Shown here piece after piece: positions 34,169-41,523 of a stretch of DNA of 64,000 nucleotides. Source of the DNA: Fredericiella sp963839515 (GTDB lineage: Bacteria > Chloroflexota > Anaerolineae > Caldilineales > Caldilineaceae); NCBI GenBank assembly GCA_963839515.1, contig CAWIVN010000002.1:62001-126000 (forward strand), written 5' to 3'. Below the pieces are notes generated by a model. That model made no database searches. It saw only the letters and a program-made list of their open reading frames with translations, and was not told the DNA's origin. The translations under genes and the position numbers were made by a program. Position 1 is the stretch's first letter; each line of letters begins with the position of its first letter.

Positions 34169-35512
34169 GTGCCGCCTGTCGTTACAATTCGGGAACTCAA
34201 GGACCATGTGGGTGAGGAAGTCACCCTCCAAGGCTGGCTCTATAACAAGACGGGCAAGGGCAAACTGCACTTTCTGCAGGTGCGTGACGGATCGGGCATG
34301 TGCCAGGCAGTGGTCTTCCGCGACAACGTGGCGCCCGACGATTTTGAGATCGCCAAGTCGCTGACACAGGAGAGCAGCGTCATCCTCTCCGGCCTTGTAC
34401 GCGCCGACCCGCGCGCGCAGGGCATTCCCGGCGGCTATGAGGTCGACGTCCGCTACCTGGAAACGCTCGGGATTTCGGACCCCTATCCCATCACCCCCAA
34501 GGAACATGGCATCGAGTTCCTGATGGAGAACCGCCACCTGTGGCTGCGCTCGTCCCGCCAGTGGGCGGCGTTACGGGTGCGCGCCGTCATTATCCGCAGC
34601 ATTCGTGACTGGTTGGACAGCCACGGTTTTCTCAACGTCGATACGCCCATCCTCACGCCTGCGGCGGCCGAGGGCACGACTACGCTCTTTGAGATCGACT
34701 ATCATGGCGAGCCCGCCTTCCTGGCACAGACAGGCCAGCTGTACAACGAGGCCAACATCTTCGCCTTTGGCAAGGTCTACTGCTTCGGCCCCACCTTTCG
34801 CGCCGAAAAAAGCAAAACCCGTCGCCACCTCCAAGAATTTTGGATGGTCGAGCCGGAGATTGCTTTCTGCACGCTCGAACAGCTAATGGACGTCGAAGAG
34901 CAGTTCGTCGCCTACATCGTCCAGCGCTGTCTCAACGAATGCGCCCCTGAGTTGCGCGTGCTCGAACGCAACACCGAATTCCTGCAACGCGTGGTGCCGC
35001 CGTTCCCCCGTATCCACTACGACGAAGCAGTGCGCATGATCAACGCCGCCGCCGATCGCGGCGAGTTGGTGCCCGGCTACGAAGACACTGTGCCCGCCAT
35101 CGAGTGGGGCGACGACTTTGGCAGCCCGCACGAAACCTACCTGGCCGCCCAGTTTGACCGCCCGGTCTTCGTCCACCACTATCCCACGCAGGTCAAGGCC
35201 TTCTACATGGAGCCCGAAACGGGCCGGCCGGACGTATGCCGTAGCGTCGATCTCTTGGCCCCGGAAGGTTACGGCGAGATCACCGGCGGCAGTGAACGCA
35301 TGAGCGATGCTTCCAAGCTGCTGGCCGCCATCGAGCGTCACAAGCTGCCGCTTGAGCCTTACGAATGGTACGTGGACCTGCGCCGCTATGGCTCCGTTGT
35401 CCACAGCGGCTTTGGCCTCGGCGTCGAGCGCACCGTCGCCTGGATCTGCGGTCTCGACCACGTACGCGAGACCATCGCCTTCCCCCGCACGTTGACCAAC
35501 ATGCGTCCTTAG
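34169..35512 (+). CDS. asnS: Asparaginyl-tRNA synthetase
   Basis: 447 residues, class IIb aminoacyl-tRNA synthetase that charges tRNA(Asn). The N-terminal OB-fold anticodon-binding domain (about 10-100; VTLQGWLYNKTGKGKLHFLQVRDG) is followed by the catalytic core: motif 2 FRAEKSKTRRHLQEFWMVEPE and motif 3 GFGLGVERTVAWICGL. AsnRS, not AspRS, is indicated by TQVKAFYM and the end VRETIAFPRTLTNMRP. The start is GTG 34169 with AAAGGA upstream; the frame opens earlier but overlaps the previous gene. Confidence 0.93.
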   Translation: MPPVVTIRELKDHVGEEVTLQGWLYNKTGKGKLHFLQVRDGSGMCQAVVFRDNVAPDDFEIAKSLTQESSVILSGLVRADPRAQGIPGGYEVDVRYLETLGISDPYPITPKEHGIEFLMENRHLWLRSSRQWAALRVRAVIIRSIRDWLDSHGFLNVDTPILTPAAAEGTTTLFEIDYHGEPAFLAQTGQLYNEANIFAFGKVYCFGPTFRAEKSKTRRHLQEFWMVEPEIAFCTLEQLMDVEEQFVAYIVQRCLNECAPELRVLERNTEFLQRVVPPFPRIHYDEAVRMINAAADRGELVPGYEDTVPAIEWGDDFGSPHETYLAAQFDRPVFVHHYPTQVKAFYMEPETGRPDVCRSVDLLAPEGYGEITGGSERMSDASKLLAAIERHKLPLEPYEWYVDLRRYGSVVHSGFGLGVERTVAWICGLDHVRETIAFPRTLTNMRP

Positions 35513-35518
35513 CGCTTC

Positions 35519-35558
35519 TCAAGCGTCGTGGCGGCATGCATGCCGCCACGACGCTTGA
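35519..35558. terminator. Perfect 40-bp palindrome after asnS
   Basis: Two 20-bp perfectly complementary arms meet at GCATGC without a loop. It starts 7 bp after the synthetase stop codon, which suggests a terminator or mRNA 3' end stabiliser, but there is no T-run. A second small hairpin (CCGACGG/CCGTCGG, 35574-35592) follows. Confidence 0.6.
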
Positions 35559-35617
35559 CGCCGTTTGCCGCCTCCGACGGTAAAGCCGTCGGCGCCCACC
35601 ACAAGGTCGTCCGCTTC

Positions 35618-36706
35618 ATGGTGTTCCTGGCCACGCTCGTTTTTGCCTTTCTGCTGACCTATGCGCTTACGCCTCTCGCCGGGCAGCTCGGCGTGCGTTG
35701 GGGGATGGTGGATCGCCCGGGCGGGCGGCGCAAGCATAGTGGTGTCATCCCGCGCACCGGCGGCATCGCTCTCTTTGGCGGTTTCTTTGTCACGGTCCTG
35801 CTCATCACCGTCCTACCCGATGTGCTGCCCCCCTCCGTTGCAGATTGGTTTCCGGCCCGCAACGATCCCAACGAGATGCGGCGTCTCGTCGCCCTTCTGG
35901 GGGGCAGCCTCTACTGTGTCGTGTTCGGCCTGCTCGACGACCGCCTGCACTTCCGCGCCGGGCCACAGTACCTGATCCAGTTCGGGGCAGCCATCATCGG
36001 CATCCTTGGCCTCATCTTCATCAAGCACGTCAACAACCCGTTGGGCGGCGGCTTGCTCTTTGGCGAAGATGGCTTCCCCTGGTGGCTGCTCTGGCTTGTC
36101 ACCGTCTTCTGGTACATGGGGATGATGAACACCATTAACTTTCTCGACGGCGCCAGCGGGCTCGTCGCCGGAGTCACGGCCATCCTCTCCGCCGTGCTGG
36201 CGATTCATATGATCTGGCGCGCCGAGCCGCCGCAACTCAGCGTTGCGCTCCTCCCGCTCGCCTTGTTGGGCACTGCCCTGGGCTTTCTGCCCTTCAACTT
36301 CGCTCCTGCCCGCATCTTTATGGGCAGCAGCGGTTCCTACTTCCTGGGCTTTGTCATCGCCTCGCTGGGCATCATCGGCGGCGCCCGCCTCGCCACCGTG
36401 CTTATGGTCGTCGCCCTGCCTGTCGTCGAAGTCGGCTGGCTGATGTTTACCCGTTGGCGGCGCGGCCAACCTCTCGGTCAAGGCGGCCGCGACCACCTCC
36501 ACTTCCGCCTCCTCGACAGGGGCATCGCCGAGCGCACCCTCGTCGTCGGCTACTGGCTCTTCTGCGCCGCCCTCGCCATCCTCACCCTTGCCGTGGACAG
36601 CACCATCTACAAGGTCCTTGCCCTTGCCGCCGTCACGGCCATTGCCCTAATCGTCCTGATCTGGGCCGCCCGCGCAGGAGCCGCCAATCCCCCCCCTAAT
36701 GCATAG
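35618..36706 (+). CDS. WecA/TagO-like polyprenyl-phosphate GlcNAc-1-P transferase
   Basis: 362 residues, about eleven membrane segments, MraY/WecA (glycosyltransferase 4) family. Landmarks: VDRPGGRRKHSGVIPRTGG at 31-49, the Mg-binding pair Asp107-Asp108 (LLDDRLHFR), NFLDGASGLVAG at 174-185 and the cytoplasmic histidine motif GRDHLHFRLLDRG. It moves an amino-sugar phosphate from a UDP-sugar to undecaprenyl phosphate, the first step of cell-surface polysaccharide or teichoic-acid-like synthesis. ATG 35618 is chosen because upstream lies the palindrome. WecA is favoured over MraY by the histidine motif and the lack of mur neighbours. Confidence 0.85.
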   Translation: MVFLATLVFAFLLTYALTPLAGQLGVRWGMVDRPGGRRKHSGVIPRTGGIALFGGFFVTVLLITVLPDVLPPSVADWFPARNDPNEMRRLVALLGGSLYCVVFGLLDDRLHFRAGPQYLIQFGAAIIGILGLIFIKHVNNPLGGGLLFGEDGFPWWLLWLVTVFWYMGMMNTINFLDGASGLVAGVTAILSAVLAIHMIWRAEPPQLSVALLPLALLGTALGFLPFNFAPARIFMGSSGSYFLGFVIASLGIIGGARLATVLMVVALPVVEVGWLMFTRWRRGQPLGQGGRDHLHFRLLDRGIAERTLVVGYWLFCAALAILTLAVDSTIYKVLALAAVTAIALIVLIWAARAGAANPPPNA

Positions 36707-36773
36707 GCTTCCCGCGTATCGCACGCCTCGTGCGGCACGCACATGCTGCCCGCGTTTCAGCGCTCGCTTTTCC

Positions 36774-37750
36774 TCAATAATATGGCACATCCGGGTGCTC
36801 AGGCAGTCCGCTGAAACGCGCCTCGTCCCCACTGCCGACAAATACCAAAGCAAACGCCTGTCCCGGGTGGGTCTGAAAAGCGTTTGCGGCAAACGCGCCG
36901 CCGATCACATCCACCAGATAGTCTCCTGATGGCAGCGTTGGCGCTCCGGCCACGACGATCTGTTCGGCATTATGCACGGACTCAAATGGATTGGCGGGAG
37001 GCGGATTTGGCAAGGGATCGCTGTATTGCGCATTGGGAGCCGCCTGCCAGCGATTGCCCACATACACTTTGCCGTCTGGCGCTGTAATCCGCAGGTCAAG
37101 GTTGTTGACCAGCCGCACGCCCGGCGGGTCGGTCCACGTTAGCGTCGCGCGCAGCAGCCGCGTCCCTGCTGGGAGCCGGAACCGGTAGCGCAATGTCTGA
37201 CCACTCGCCACCGCCGCATCGTCGCGCGCATAGAACGTCACCGGCGGTAGCGGCGCCAATGATTGGCGCAGGTTCAAACGTCCCCAACCGTACCCGTCAT
37301 TGGGGTCGTTGCCCTGATTGGGCAGCGCTGTGCGCCGTATGTTCGTAGCACCGTTAAACAACGTAGCCCGCACCAGCGCCGCCGAGGGATGCTCATAAGC
37401 ACGATCGTAGCCCGGCGGGCCAGGCTTGCGCGGCACGGCCAGGGCCGTCTGCATATGATGGATCTTGCCGTCGCGTTTTTCCGTCCAGGTCACCCGAAAC
37501 GTACGCCCATTCCGCACCAGTGCGTAATCCTGTACATCTGCGTCGGCGGCGCTCACCGCATACAGCGGCGCCGGGCGGACGGGAGCCACGCCAAAGTTCA
37601 AATCTACCCGCGCCCCTTGCTCGTCCAAATACCGTGAACATCAGCGCGCGCCTGCCCCCGGCTACCGGCTGATGCAGCCACGCCAAGCCGTACCCGTCCG
37701 AATGCCACACCAACTGCGGATCGGTGGCGTCGTTGGCTGCATCGACAATG
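36774..37750 (-). pseudogene. Subtilisin-like protease C-terminus with propeller-like remnant, frameshifted
   Basis: From 37628 to 36774 one frame encodes 284 residues. The first 75 look like propeller or VCBS-type repeats (LYAVSAADADVQDYALVRNG, RVTWTEKRDGKIHHMQTALA). Then comes the end of an S8 peptidase (AALVRATLFNGATNIR, NDPNDGYGWGRLNL) and a proprotein-convertase-like beta domain (ATLTWTDPPGVRLVNNLDLRI). The catalytic part of the protease is missing. Upstream the coding continues in another frame (DPQLVWHSDGYGLAWLHQPV), with a shift near 37630. The upper limit is approximate. Confidence 0.6.
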
Positions 37751-37835
37751 AGACAGGCGGAGGTGCACCACTCAGTAAGCCAAGCAGGGCATCCTTCAAC
37801 TGTGTTGCAATCGCTTCGTCCAGGCTGCCAATCAT
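37662..37835 (-). CDS. Short ORF coupled to the coiled-coil gene, probably a broken N-terminus
   Basis: 57 codons starting MIGSLDEAIATQLKDALLGL. The ATG overlaps the stop of the coiled-coil gene (ATGA), a sign of coupled translation. The first 30 residues look like a genuine N-terminus; the rest (QPTTPPIRSWCGIRTG) appears out of frame relative to the propeller-like coding that follows. Most likely it is the original start of the degraded gene at 36774-37750. Confidence 0.4.
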   Translation of the reverse strand: MIGSLDEAIATQLKDALLGLLSGAPPPVSLSMQPTTPPIRSWCGIRTGTAWRGCISR

Positions 37836-38044
37836 ACCTGCTCGTTGTGCACTATAGGCGCCGCACCATTTACCGACGGCTGCTCGTCCGTCAACATCTC
37901 TTCTAGCACCTGGATCGCACCGCTGATGCGCAGCAACGTCTGTTCCAGGTTAAGCTTCCGCTGCTCGATCTCGGCCAACATCTTCTGCCCTGCCTCAAAT
38001 TCTCCCTTCAACTCCTCCAACCGCCGCTCAATCTGCTCTCTCAT
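37832..38044 (-). CDS. Small coiled-coil protein
   Basis: 70 residues. The first 55 form an uninterrupted amphipathic helix (REQIERRLEELKGEFEAGQK, LNLEQTLLRISGAIQVLEEM) with heptad spacing of leucines and isoleucines, so a coiled-coil dimer or bundle is expected. GGGGAGG lies 7 nt before ATG 38044. It is the intact member of an otherwise degraded stretch, translationally coupled to the short ORF at 37835. The function is not known. Confidence 0.55.
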   Translation of the reverse strand: MREQIERRLEELKGEFEAGQKMLAEIEQRKLNLEQTLLRISGAIQVLEEMLTDEQPSVNGAAPIVHNEQV

Positions 38045-38079
38045 CCTCTTAATCCTCCCCACAATGGATCTAGCCGGAA

Positions 38080-38703
38080 TTATGTGTACGACGTACATTT
38101 CCCGAGGCGCACTGTCCACCGGAAACGGTCCTCAAAGAGCGCGGCAAACTGGCTCATGGCCAGCTTCCATTCTCTCGGTGGCATTGTCCACGTCTGGCTG
38201 ATATTGGGCAAGGCCAGGTACAGGCGTTTGACGGCCGCCTCATCGTTGGGAAAGTGGCCGCGGCTCTTGATAAATTTGCGCAGACGCATGTGCACGCTTC
38301 CGAGGGCATTGGTGGTGTAGATCGGCCGGCGCATTTCGACCGGATAGGTCAGGAAAGGCGTCACCTGTTCCCAGTGCCTGCGCCAGAGTGGCGCAATCGT
38401 CGGGTACTTGCGGCCCTAGTCCGAGTCGGCAAATTCCTCCAGCCGCTCTTTGGCAGCATCGGCGTTTTCGGCCCGGTAGATCTCACGCAGCGCCTTCGTG
38501 ACCGGCTTGTAGTCTTTCCAGCCGACGAGCTCCAGTGAGTTGCGCAGCAGGTGGACGATGCAGGTCTGTACTTGCGTCTGTGGAAAGGCGGCGGTAATCG
38601 CCTCGGGGAAGCCTTTGAGACCGTCCGCGACCGCAATCAGGATGTCCTGCACGCCACGGTTGCGCAGCTCCGTCATCACCCGCAGCCAGAACTTCGCCGC
38701 CAC
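38080..38703 (-). pseudogene. IS256-family transposase, C-terminal half with amber stop
   Basis: One frame covers 208 codons of an IS256/mutator-type transposase: FWLRVMTELRNRGVQDILIA, VADGLKGFPEAI, QTCIVHLLRNSL, WKDYKPVTKALREIYRA, then IYTTNALGSVHMRLRK and FPNDEAAVKRLYLAL. A TAG interrupts it at 38416-38418 (after EEFADSD). The N-terminal half of about 200 residues is gone; the break at 38703 abuts an unrelated gene fragment. DGLKG retains an active-site aspartate but the enzyme cannot be functional. Confidence 0.85.
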
Positions 38704-38710
38704 GCTGCAC

Positions 38711-39129
38711 GGCCATCACCATCACCTGCGCACTATGAATTACAGCGTGATCCCGGCCGTTGTCTATTCAATCCCCGAGGTCGCCGCCGTCGGCCTGGTG
38801 CCGTTTAGCGACAACGGCGGCAGGAACGGCAGCAACATGGATGGCGTTGGCGTCTTCAAGGTTCCCTTTACCGCCAACTTGCGCGCCCGCATCGAGGCCT
38901 ACGAGGAAGGCTTCGTCAAGATTTGGGTCAGGGACAACACGGTTGTGGCCGCCCAGGCGCTCGGCCATAACGTCTCCGAGATGATCCAGGGGTTGGCCAA
39001 CATGATGCCCTGCGCACGCCGCTCGACGACATGGCCACCATCATCCACGCCCACCCCACCTACTCGGAGATCACGCGCACGATCCTCGAACGTGCCCTTG
39101 GCAAGGCGATTGAAGTTCCGAACAGCTAA
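38711..39129 (+). pseudogene. Dihydrolipoamide dehydrogenase C-terminal fragment
   Basis: The stretch encodes the dimerisation domain of an Lpd-type flavoenzyme: YSVIPAVVYSIPEVAAVGLV, VFKVPFTANLRARIEAYEEG, FVKIWVRDNTVVAAQALGHN and VSEMIQGLANMM. A frameshift near 39010 follows, then the characteristic end DDMATIIHAHPTYSEITRTI, including the active-site His of the HAHPT motif, to a stop at 39127. The FAD- and NAD-binding domains are absent. It begins exactly where the IS256 remnant ends, so a transposon-linked rearrangement fused the two. Confidence 0.75.
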
Positions 39130-39163
39130 GGCGGAGCACCTTTGGAAGTTGTCCCGTCGCGTC

Positions 39164-39240
39164 CAGTACGCACGCCTTCGTGCCCCTGGCGCCCCACGCC
39201 CACACAGGCGGCCTGACGGGCGCTCCGCACGCGGCGTGCG
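39164..39240 (-). repeat. Degenerate REP-like family A copy, reverse orientation
   Basis: On the minus strand GGGCACGAAGGCGTGC matches 4287-4302 exactly, and CCGCACGCCGCGTGCGG corresponds to the second hairpin. The intervening bases have diverged. Confidence 0.45.
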
Positions 39241-39302
39241 GACTGAACGCGGGGCTTTGTTCCGGCGCGTCCATATTCCTGACGCACACCCCACACCTTT
39301 TT

Positions 39303-39509
39303 GGAGAGCGTAACACACTGGGGACATAGGCAGTCTGGACAGACAAATTGACCACGCACAAGGCATCCTGGCTGCACCGATGGGAGGATCCGCGCCCATT
39401 ATGTCTCTATACGGGCAACAGGCAATTGCCTGAACATCGGCCGGAGCCAGGTACAAGCATGCCGACGGGTCGGCTTTCCATTTTTTGTCCCCAGCGTGTT
39501 ACGCTCTCC
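39303..39509. mobile_element. MITE-like element with 24-bp terminal inverted repeats
   Basis: The left end 39303-39326 (GGAGAGCGTAACACACTGGG and GACA) and the reverse complement of the right end 39486-39509 differ at one position in 24. Both ends are flanked by TTTTT (39298-39302 and 39510-39514), a possible 5-bp target duplication. The 207-bp body has no ORF, so it would depend on a transposase encoded elsewhere. Confidence 0.65.
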
Positions 39510-39643
39510 TTTTTGAATGGATCTTTTCCATGCAATCTGCGCGATAATTACCTGTGAATCCCTATTACTCTTCTGCCCTACAACTAAATACGCGGTGCCT
39601 CAGCTGACTCTTACGACAAGATGTTTCACAGGAGACCTTGCCC

Positions 39644-39769
39644 ATGTCTGCAATGCACGGTCCAATTAAGCGCTTTGCTCGTGCGCTGGCATACGTCCTA
39701 GCCGCTCTACCGGTGGGGATAACCGCTTTTCCGAGGAACCCTCACAGGCAAAGGGCTCCTCGCCCTTAG
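39644..39769 (+). CDS. Doubtful 41-residue ORF
   Basis: ATG 39644 is preceded by AGGAG at a good distance. The product MSAMHGPIKRFARALAYVLA and LPVGITAFPRN has a basic start and a short hydrophobic stretch like a signal peptide, then ends in NPHRQRAPRP. It may be the beginning of a truncated secreted protein. No similarity recognised. Confidence 0.25.
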   Translation: MSAMHGPIKRFARALAYVLAALPVGITAFPRNPHRQRAPRP

Positions 39770-40078
39770 CCATGGTGGAAAAAGGTGGACATCATGTGGC
39801 CAGGCTCAGGCCAAGTTGGCGGAGATGAACACCGAGATTCAATTTGTGGATATTTTGTGGATGCAACTTCTTTATCTTAGGTGAACCACAAAGGGAAGGA
39901 CCGCGGGAAGCAACTAGTGCAACCGAGTCAATGACAAGATCGTAAATTGAAAACTCGAGACCAAGGTCATGACTGAAGAACTCGACTCTCGAGGTGACCG
40001 ATCGCAACACGTCCAAAGAACGGGCCAATTGTATCAGTGAGGCATCGTCCGGGCAATTTGACCATAGGAGCCTTTGTC

Positions 40079-41014
40079 ATGTCCACCCTACAAGTATCGT
40101 TGTTTGGCAAATTATGTATCCGGCGCGATGGGAACGAGCTTGAAAATCTAGATGCGCTAAAGGCTCAAGAGTTGTTCTGCTATTTGTTGCTAGATCGAAA
40201 GCGTACACACTCACGCGAGGCGATCGCGTCCGTCTTGTGGAGCGACGCGACCAGTGCTCAATCAAAAAAGTATCTACGCAAGGCACTATGGCAACTACAG
40301 ATGGCGATCGATCCGCAAACCAAGTGCAGTCCGGACTGCACGTTACTCGTGGACGCCGATTGGATCGAAGTCAACCCTCACGCTGACATTCAACTTGACC
40401 TTGACATCGTGGAAAATACATTCTCGAATTTGCAGGGTATTCAGGGTCAAGCTTTGACGGCAACACAGGCTGAATCCATTAGAAGTGTCGTCCAGTCCTA
40501 TAGAGGTGATTTGCTCGAGAATTGGTATCACGACTGGTGTATACAGGAGCGCGAGCGCTACCAATACATGTATTTGGCTCTACTCGACAAATTGACCGAT
40601 TACTGTGAAACCCATGGCCTTTACGAAGAAGGTGTTATCTATGGCACTCGCATCCTGCACTTCGAACCGGCGCGCGAGCTCACACACCGGTGCCTGATGC
40701 GTCTCTACTATCATTCGGGTGACCGCACGGCAGCACTTCGTCAATACCAGCGTTGCGTTGAGGCGCTGCTCGCCGAACTGAATGTTGCGCCCGCCGAGGG
40801 CACTACGAAGTTGTACACCCAACTTCAAACCGATAATGTCAACCTAGGATTCTCTGTTGATAGCCAATCGCCACTCACGACGTCCGCCAGCGCCCCAAAG
40901 TCGATGCTAGTACTTGACCAGTTGGCCTCGGCGCAGGTGCTTTTGTTGGACACCTTGCGCCATGTAGAAGAGGTGCTGCAGACGATTACGCGGACGCTAA
41001 GCGAAACCTCGTAG
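40079..41014 (+). CDS. BTAD-domain (SARP-like) transcriptional regulator
   Basis: 311 residues. The N-terminal winged helix (about 1-95: LQVSLFGKLCIRRDGNELEN, KAQELFCYLLLDRKRTHSRE, LRKALWQLQMAID) is that of OmpR/SARP-type regulators. The bacterial transcriptional activation domain with TPR-like helices follows (about 100-250: ERERYQYMYLALLDKLTDYC, RILHFEPARELTHRCLMRLY, GDRTAALRQYQRCVEALLAE). The C-terminal 60 residues are unassigned and end in a helix. AGGAG lies 8 nt before ATG 40079. No ATPase or sensor domain is fused. Directly upstream and co-directional with the tail genes, it is the likely activator of the injection system. Its codon use is more AT-rich than its neighbours. Confidence 0.8.
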   Translation: MSTLQVSLFGKLCIRRDGNELENLDALKAQELFCYLLLDRKRTHSREAIASVLWSDATSAQSKKYLRKALWQLQMAIDPQTKCSPDCTLLVDADWIEVNPHADIQLDLDIVENTFSNLQGIQGQALTATQAESIRSVVQSYRGDLLENWYHDWCIQERERYQYMYLALLDKLTDYCETHGLYEEGVIYGTRILHFEPARELTHRCLMRLYYHSGDRTAALRQYQRCVEALLAELNVAPAEGTTKLYTQLQTDNVNLGFSVDSQSPLTTSASAPKSMLVLDQLASAQVLLLDTLRHVEEVLQTITRTLSETS

Positions 41015-41523
41015 GCTATGTTAGGCGTTGCATATCGGCAACAAAGATTTTGTGTATCGAAACCATGGGTTGCTGGCCAGCAGGCCACCGGAACTTTATA
41101 AGGCAGAAGTTGCAGAAAACGAACCATGCCCAAGATTTGAGCAAAAGATCGTCCAAGTGCTCCAAGAGACGCTGCAAGAGCCGCTTCGAGAGACGCATCA
41201 AGATACGGCCGGTCGTTACATTTCGTACAGTGCGCGCCCGTACCTAAGCCTGTGATGATATGCACTCCGTGACCGTGCACCTTTTTGAATCGGACACGCG
41301 TGTTTTTGTCACCAAACCATGCGCTGAGGAGCGCGAGATATGTTTCAAGTGAGTTTGAGCAAGGGCCGTTCCGATCAACGACACTAGTGCTATCTATCTG
41401 TGCGCACAGGTGCAATGACATCGTCGTATCAAACGTAGTACCTCGCCCTCCTTCCGCTTAACGGTCTAGGAGTGGCGTAGCAGTCATAGTCAGAGGAGGC
41501 CACGCGCCTCGGGAGGTTTGCTC
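41015..41523. other. Leader region before the tail operon
   Basis: No convincing gene. A perfect palindrome CTGTGCGCACAG lies at 41398-41409 and could be an operator. GGGAGG at 41511-41516 is the ribosome-binding site of the sheath gene. A clear promoter was not found. A 75-codon frame (41028-41255) starts with TTG and has no support. Confidence 0.4.

Larger units (their letters stand above)
39130..40078. other. Degenerate intergenic region upstream of the tail locus
   Basis: Contains a degenerate REP-like copy (39164-39240), a MITE-like element (39303-39509), a doubtful 41-codon ORF (39644-39769) and about 300 bases with no recognisable gene before the BTAD regulator. Base composition becomes more AT-rich from about 39500. 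Confidence 0.5.

Noticed and set aside
38540..39313. Plus-strand frame of 257 codons
   Set aside because: It runs antisense to the transposase remnant, then through the lpd fragment and out of frame. Only the lpd part is meaningful.
39792..40028. Minus-strand frame of 78 codons before the BTAD gene
   Set aside because: No similarity, no convincing ribosome-binding site, and located in a decayed region.
41028..41255. 75-codon frame in the leader of the tail operon
   Set aside because: TTG start without a good ribosome-binding site and no recognisable domain. The antisense frame is equally open.
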